Assembly (NCBI GenBank): GCA_944385665.1
Contig: CALWYB010000019.1
Coordinates: forward strand, 1 to 42,704
Reading direction: 5' to 3'
Source: an uncultured Oscillospiraceae bacterium
GTDB lineage: Bacteria > Bacillota > Clostridia > Oscillospirales > Oscillospiraceae
DNA: 42,704 nt
A model generated the notes under the pieces. The model saw only the letters and a list, made by a program, of their open reading frames with translations. It was not told the origin of the DNA and ran no database searches. The translations under genes were made by a program, and so were the position numbers. Shown in pieces: positions 39,271 through 42,704 of the stretch; position 1 is the first letter of the stretch; every line of letters starts with the position of its first letter.

Positions 39271-40443
39271 TTAATAGTTTGGCGTATTCAAAATCCGGGT
39301 GGGGAAGGGGTCCCGCAGGGAGGTCACCTGTCCGCTGGGGCGGCGCAGGAGGATCTGGGGCAGGCTCCGGCTGAGGAAGAGGCCGATGCCCTCGGTCATG
39401 CAGTAGGCGCCGGTGTTTTCAAAGACCAGCACGTCCCCGATCTCCAGATTGGAGAGGGGCAGCTGCTTGACCAGAATGTCGTTGACGGTGCACAGGGCGC
39501 CGCAGATGTTCCAGTTCTGAGGCTCCGCTTCGGGTCGGGGCGGATAGAGAGAAATGTGGGGGCGGCGCATGGCCATGCTCTGGCCGAAGTACACCAGGTG
39601 GTGGATGCCTCCGTCCACAATGGCGTAGTTCTGGCCCTGATTTATTTTTCGATCCACCACCCGGGTCACATACTGCCCGCAGCCGGCGGCGATGCTCCGG
39701 CCCAGCTCCAGGGTGAGCTTGCCGGCAAAGTTCAGCTGGCCCAGCAGCTCCCCGGCCTGGACCAACACCCCCTCGTCCTCTTTGGCGTCGTCGGCAAAGT
39801 AGGACACGGGGAAGCCGGGGCCCAGCTCCAGCTCCTCCAGGGGACCAAACTTCTCTTGGAGGGCGGCCAGAACCTCCTCCAGCATCCGCAGCTCCCGGGC
39901 CAGGCGCTTCACGGAGGTCTTCTGGGTGCCGGAGAAGTACTGGATGCCCCGGATGTGCAGCAGCGGGTGGGGCTGGGAGAGGATTTTCTCGATCTCCGGC
40001 CGCTCCAGACCGAACTGGCTGCCGCTGGTGAGACGCAGCAGCAGGGACAGCTTCCGTCCATAGCGCCCGGCGGTCTCCCGGAGCAGGTGGAACTGGGTCA
40101 TGGACTCCACGGTGCAGATCATCTGCTCCGCGTCGGGCTGGCGCACCAGGTCGTCCATCCACTGGGGGTCCTTATATACCCCGGAGATGACAAACTGACT
40201 GGGGGGCAGCTCCAGCTGGCGGCAGATGGCGTACTCCCCGGGGGAGCAGATCTCCAGCCGCTCCACCATGCCGCTCAGCTCCCGGGTGAGGAAGGGGTTG
40301 GCCTTCATGGCATAGCACAGGGCGGTGTCCTGGGGCAGGACATCCCGCAGGTGGTCCACCCGGCGGCGAAGGGTCTCCGTGTCAAAGAGATAAAACGGGG
40401 TGGGAAAGTGCTCCAGCAGCGCGGACAGAGAGGTGTCAGACAT
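39271..40443 (-). CDS. Fold-III PLP-dependent amino-acid decarboxylase (DAPDC/ODC superfamily)
   Basis: 390 residues. The alanine-racemase-type barrel has the PLP lysine Lys47 in CYAMKANPF, a glycine-rich phosphate loop (LGPGFPVSYF), ELGRSIAAGCG (the EPGR block) and the C-terminal catalytic block GALCTVND (canonical CxxxD). These are decarboxylase features, not those of alanine racemase. Its start overlaps the adenylation gene by 8 bp. Gene order places it between ligase and carrier, where it may act on a carrier-bound amino acid, as BtrK does on glutamyl-S-BtrI. It could instead decarboxylate the free amino acid. The SxGxHxG-type specificity loop does not let me name a substrate. Confidence 0.88.
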   Translation of the reverse strand: MSDTSLSALLEHFPTPFYLFDTETLRRRVDHLRDVLPQDTALCYAMKANPFLTRELSGMVERLEICSPGEYAICRQLELPPSQFVISGVYKDPQWMDDLVRQPDAEQMICTVESMTQFHLLRETAGRYGRKLSLLLRLTSGSQFGLERPEIEKILSQPHPLLHIRGIQYFSGTQKTSVKRLARELRMLEEVLAALQEKFGPLEELELGPGFPVSYFADDAKEDEGVLVQAGELLGQLNFAGKLTLELGRSIAAGCGQYVTRVVDRKINQGQNYAIVDGGIHHLVYFGQSMAMRRPHISLYPPRPEAEPQNWNICGALCTVNDILVKQLPLSNLEIGDVLVFENTGAYCMTEGIGLFLSRSLPQILLRRPSGQVTSLRDPFPTRILNTPNY

Positions 40444-41959
40444 GGGTAGCCCCTCCTTTCATCAGTTCTTTCCGGTCAATTTTTCCGTTTTTGGTCAGGG
40501 GGAACCGGTCCACCTGGGTGAGGATGCCGGGGACCATGAAGTAGGGCAGCTGCTCCTTGAGCTGGCGGCGCAGCTGGGGAGCCTGGATGTCGCCCATGTA
40601 GAAGCCGTAAATTTTCTGCTTCTCCTCCTGGTAGACGCAGCAGCAGCGCTCCACCCCCGGCAGGGCGGACACCGCCCGCTCGATCTCCTCCAGCTCCACC
40701 CGGTGGCCCAGGTGCTTGATCTGGAAGTCCTTCCGGCCGCTGTACACCAGCTCCCCGTCCTGGTTGTACCGGCCCAGGTCGCCGGTGCGGTAGATGAGCT
40801 CGGGGTAGGCGGGGTTGCGGGGGTCGGGGACAAAGGCGGCGGCGGTCTGCTGAGGGGCCCGGTAGTAGCCCAGTGCCAGGGCGGTGCCCCGCACGCACAG
40901 CTCGCCGGTCACCTCCGGCTCCCGGATCTCCCGGCTCTCCCCGTCCAGAAGGAAGACCTCCTCGTTGGGGAAGGGGCGGCCGATGGGGATACCGGCGGAG
41001 TAGTCCCGGGTCCGGTCCAGGATGTGGTAGGTGCAGTTGCAGGTAATCTCGGTGGGACCGTAGAGGTTGACAAACTGGGCCCGGGGCAGGTGCTCCATCC
41101 AGGTTTTCAGATGCTTGAGGGGCATGACCTCTCCGCTGAACAGGACGTTGCGCACCGTCTCCGGGGTGCGGTAGTCCAGACCGTGGAAGGTGCTGATGAG
41201 GCACAGGGCGGAGACTGCCCAGATGAGGGTGGTGACCCGGTGCTGGCACAAAAAGTCCAGCAGCTCCTTGGGCCGGGAGAACAGCCGCCGGGGGATGAGC
41301 ACCAGGGTGGCCTGGAGCTTCAGCGCCCCGTAGATGTCCTTCACCGACACGTCGAAGTCCAGGGGAGCCTGGTTGCCGATGCGGTCGGCCTGGGTGAAGG
41401 AGAAGGTGTCGGTAAAGACGTCGATGAAGTCCAGCACCGAGCGGTGGCTCACCAGCACCCCCTTGGGCACGCCGGTGGAGCCGGAGGTAAAGTTGATGTA
41501 GAGAGGATCGGTGTCGATCATGGCGGCCCGGACGGCGGCCAGCCGGGACTGGTCCGCGTCAGCGGCCATCAGCTCCTCCACCATTAAAATGTGCTCGGGA
41601 GAAAAGACCTCCTGAATGGCCTCCCGGTGCTCCCGGTCGGTGATCACATACCGGGCCTGGAGTACCCCCTGGATCTGCTGCAGCCGGGAGGCGGGCAGCT
41701 CCGGGTTGAAGTAGGAGTAGAAGCCCCCGGCATATACGATGCCGAAGAAGGCGCACAGGGCGGGACATCCCTTTTCCATGTAGACCGCCACCGGCTCCCG
41801 GGAGTGGATGCGCTGGGAGAGGGCGGCGCCCACGGTGCGGCTGAAGTGACACAGCTGCTGATAGGTATAGTGTTGTATTTCATCCACGCAGGCGGTCTGT
41901 GCCGGGGAAACCGAGGCCGCCCGTTCCAGGTATTGAAGAACGTTACGAATGGGAATCAC
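40436..41959 (-). CDS. Amino-acid adenylation enzyme (DltA-like, NRPS A-domain family)
   Basis: 507 residues, a stand-alone A domain. Core motifs are present in order: A3 INFTSGSTGVPKG (about 155-167), A4 FDVSVKDIYG (Phe202, Asp203; the Asp that holds an alpha-amino group), A5 NLYGPTEIT, A7 YRTGDLGRY, A8 GRKDFQIKHLGHRVELEEIE, and A10 NGKIDRKEL with Lys493. It should activate an amino acid with ATP and load the adjacent carrier. GTG at 41959 is used, with a weak ribosome site (GGCAG); no better start is in frame. It is the first gene of the operon. It differs from housekeeping DltA in the pocket region, so D-alanine is not assumed. Confidence 0.9.
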   Translation of the reverse strand: MIPIRNVLQYLERAASVSPAQTACVDEIQHYTYQQLCHFSRTVGAALSQRIHSREPVAVYMEKGCPALCAFFGIVYAGGFYSYFNPELPASRLQQIQGVLQARYVITDREHREAIQEVFSPEHILMVEELMAADADQSRLAAVRAAMIDTDPLYINFTSGSTGVPKGVLVSHRSVLDFIDVFTDTFSFTQADRIGNQAPLDFDVSVKDIYGALKLQATLVLIPRRLFSRPKELLDFLCQHRVTTLIWAVSALCLISTFHGLDYRTPETVRNVLFSGEVMPLKHLKTWMEHLPRAQFVNLYGPTEITCNCTYHILDRTRDYSAGIPIGRPFPNEEVFLLDGESREIREPEVTGELCVRGTALALGYYRAPQQTAAAFVPDPRNPAYPELIYRTGDLGRYNQDGELVYSGRKDFQIKHLGHRVELEEIERAVSALPGVERCCCVYQEEKQKIYGFYMGDIQAPQLRRQLKEQLPYFMVPGILTQVDRFPLTKNGKIDRKELMKGGATHV

Positions 41960-42003
41960 CTGCCAGTTTAAAATTCGGCAGCATCTTTCGTGCTGTGAGC
42001 CCC

Positions 42004-42057
42004 ATCATAACAGACGGTACTTAACCGTTTGCGGAAGGGAATCTTAAAGATTCTTAA
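42004..42057 (-). promoter_or_regulatory. Promoter and upstream palindrome of the dlt-like operon
   Basis: The minus strand has an extended -10 TGTTATGAT (TATGAT at 42004-42009) and a poor -35 (GCAAAC, 42027-42032). Just upstream, GAATCTT-A-AAGATTC (42039-42053) is a perfect hyphenated palindrome, and TTAAGA repeats at 42042 and 42052 have a 10-bp period. The weak -35 suggests activation. Confidence 0.5.
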
Positions 42058-42139
42058 CGTGAGGGCCTATGTGACGTACAGGTGAAAACAGATCTTGCCT
42101 GGCGCGGATGGGATTTGCCTGGGAAGTGGACAATGAGAT

Positions 42140-42196
42140 GGCTCAAAAATGGGCATATGCTCAAAAACGAGAATCTATTATGCTCATAAATGGGCA
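42140..42196. promoter_or_regulatory. Three upstream activator repeats for a sigma-54 enhancer-binding protein
   Basis: GGCTCA-AAAA-TGGGCA (42140-42155), TGCTCA-AAAA-CGAGAA (42158-42173) and TGCTCA-TAAA-TGGGCA (42181-42196) are 16-bp imperfect inverted repeats. They end about 80 bp before the -24/-12 element, the usual position for NtrC-type activators. Confidence 0.65.
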
Positions 42197-42275
42197 GTAG
42201 AAAATAGATCCTTGAAAAAACAAGAAAAACGGGAAATATGCAGGAAAAAACCGGCGCAGTTTCAAAACAAAAAGT

Positions 42276-42291
42276 TGGCACAAAAATTGCA
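42276..42291 (+). promoter_or_regulatory. Sigma-54 (-24/-12) promoter of alanine dehydrogenase
   Basis: TGGCACAAAAATTGCA matches the sigma-54 consensus TGGCACRNNNNTTGCW at every position. It is 72 bp before the ATG. Apart from these sites, 42058-42363 has no gene. Confidence 0.9.
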
Positions 42292-42363
42292 TATAAAGAG
42301 GAAATGGAAAAAAACGACGTGCTGCCTGCTCCGGCGGGCGGGGAAAAAATGGAGGCAACAGCT

Positions 42364-42704
42364 ATGAAATTCGGACTGCTGAAAGATATTAAAAACGGAG
42401 AGTACCGCACCATCGTCACCCCCGCGGAGGTGGAGGCCATCGTCCGGGACGGCCATGAGGTGTATGTGCAGAAGGGGGCCGGCGTGGGCGCCGGCTTTGC
42501 CGATGAGCAGTACGCCCAGGAGGGGGCCAAGCTGGTGGACACCATGGAGGAGATCTATGGCACCTGCGACTTTGTGACCAAGGTCAAGGAGCTGGAGCCC
42601 TGTGAGTTCCCCCTGCTGCGGGAGAACCAGATCGTGCTCACCTGCATCCACCCCGCCGCCCATCCCCAGGAGGTGCAGGCCCTGCTGGACAGCAAGTGCA
42701 TCGC
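42364..42704 (+). CDS. ald: Alanine dehydrogenase, N-terminal part (cut by window end)
   Basis: 113 complete codons are visible. MKFGLLKDIKNGEYRTIVTPAEV is the start of the AlaDH/PNT N-terminal domain, with the catalytic-region Lys in the VKELEPCEFPLLRENQIVLT stretch. The full enzyme would be about 370 residues; it oxidatively deaminates L-alanine to pyruvate, ammonia and NADH in the cytoplasm. ATG at 42364 follows GGAGG. It is read divergently from the dlt-like operon and is driven by a sigma-54 promoter. Confidence 0.93.
   Translation, partial: MKFGLLKDIKNGEYRTIVTPAEVEAIVRDGHEVYVQKGAGVGAGFADEQYAQEGAKLVDTMEEIYGTCDFVTKVKELEPCEFPLLRENQIVLTCIHPAAHPQEVQALLDSKCI

Noticed and set aside
1-42704. 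CRISPR array, tRNA/rRNA, prophage or IS elements
   Set aside because: No regular spaced repeats, cloverleaf sequences, integrases or transposase motifs were found on reading both strands.

Overview
The window looks like chromosome of a strictly anaerobic, GC-rich Gram-positive gut Clostridium relative, probably Oscillospiraceae (Flavonifractor / Pseudoflavonifractor / Lawsonibacter type). This is an inference from family content: class III ribonucleotide reductase, SLH surface proteins, a PdaB-type deacetylase, ECF sigma factors, amino-acid catabolism genes, and alpha-helical repeats absent in Gram-negative envelopes. I see no tRNA, rRNA, CRISPR array, transposase or prophage gene.

Layout. 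1-9.5 kb: the end of an EF-G-type GTPase, a repeat-rich intergenic stretch with two inverted DnaA boxes, a class III RNR fused to a redoxin behind tandem NrdR boxes, a ClC-family antiporter, a CBS/CorC protein, a Cof-type HAD phosphatase, a beta-CASP metallo-beta-lactamase and a DUF975 membrane protein. 9.6-13.7 kb: a giant SLH surface protein with near-identical tandem repeats. 14.0-16.2 kb: mgtE behind an M-box-like leader, a leader ORF and a terminator. 16.2-19.7 kb: an ECF sigma / membrane anti-sigma pair, a locus of two tiny proteins with an internal terminator, and a processive-type GT2 glycosyltransferase. 19.8-21.7 kb: a glucokinase-YitT operon. 22.0-28.0 kb: a two-gene operon of an M60 (mucin-type) peptidase with a dockerin-like module and an SLH protein with a cohesin-like N-terminal domain. 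28.2-30.3 kb: a LysR regulator divergent from arginase. 30.4-36.4 kb: a PdaB-like deacetylase, then TetR, AbgT transporter, amidohydrolase and M32 carboxypeptidase. 36.4-42.0 kb: a five-gene dlt-like operon. 42.1-42.7 kb: alanine dehydrogenase (cut by the window end) under a textbook sigma-54 promoter with three upstream activator repeats.

The strongest candidate for an undescribed system is the dlt-like operon (36450-41959, minus strand): adenylation enzyme, fold-III PLP amino-acid decarboxylase, acyl carrier protein, MBOAT acyltransferase, SGNH transferase. It has every functional class of the D-alanylation pathway plus a decarboxylase. That suggests an aminoacyl-carrier is decarboxylated (as in BtrK/BtrI of butirosin synthesis) before an amino-acyl group such as beta-alanyl or GABA is put on a surface polymer. 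Second is the dockerin-like M60 / cohesin-like SLH pair, which could be a minimal cell-surface mucinase scaffold. Third is the sigma-54 control of alanine dehydrogenase.
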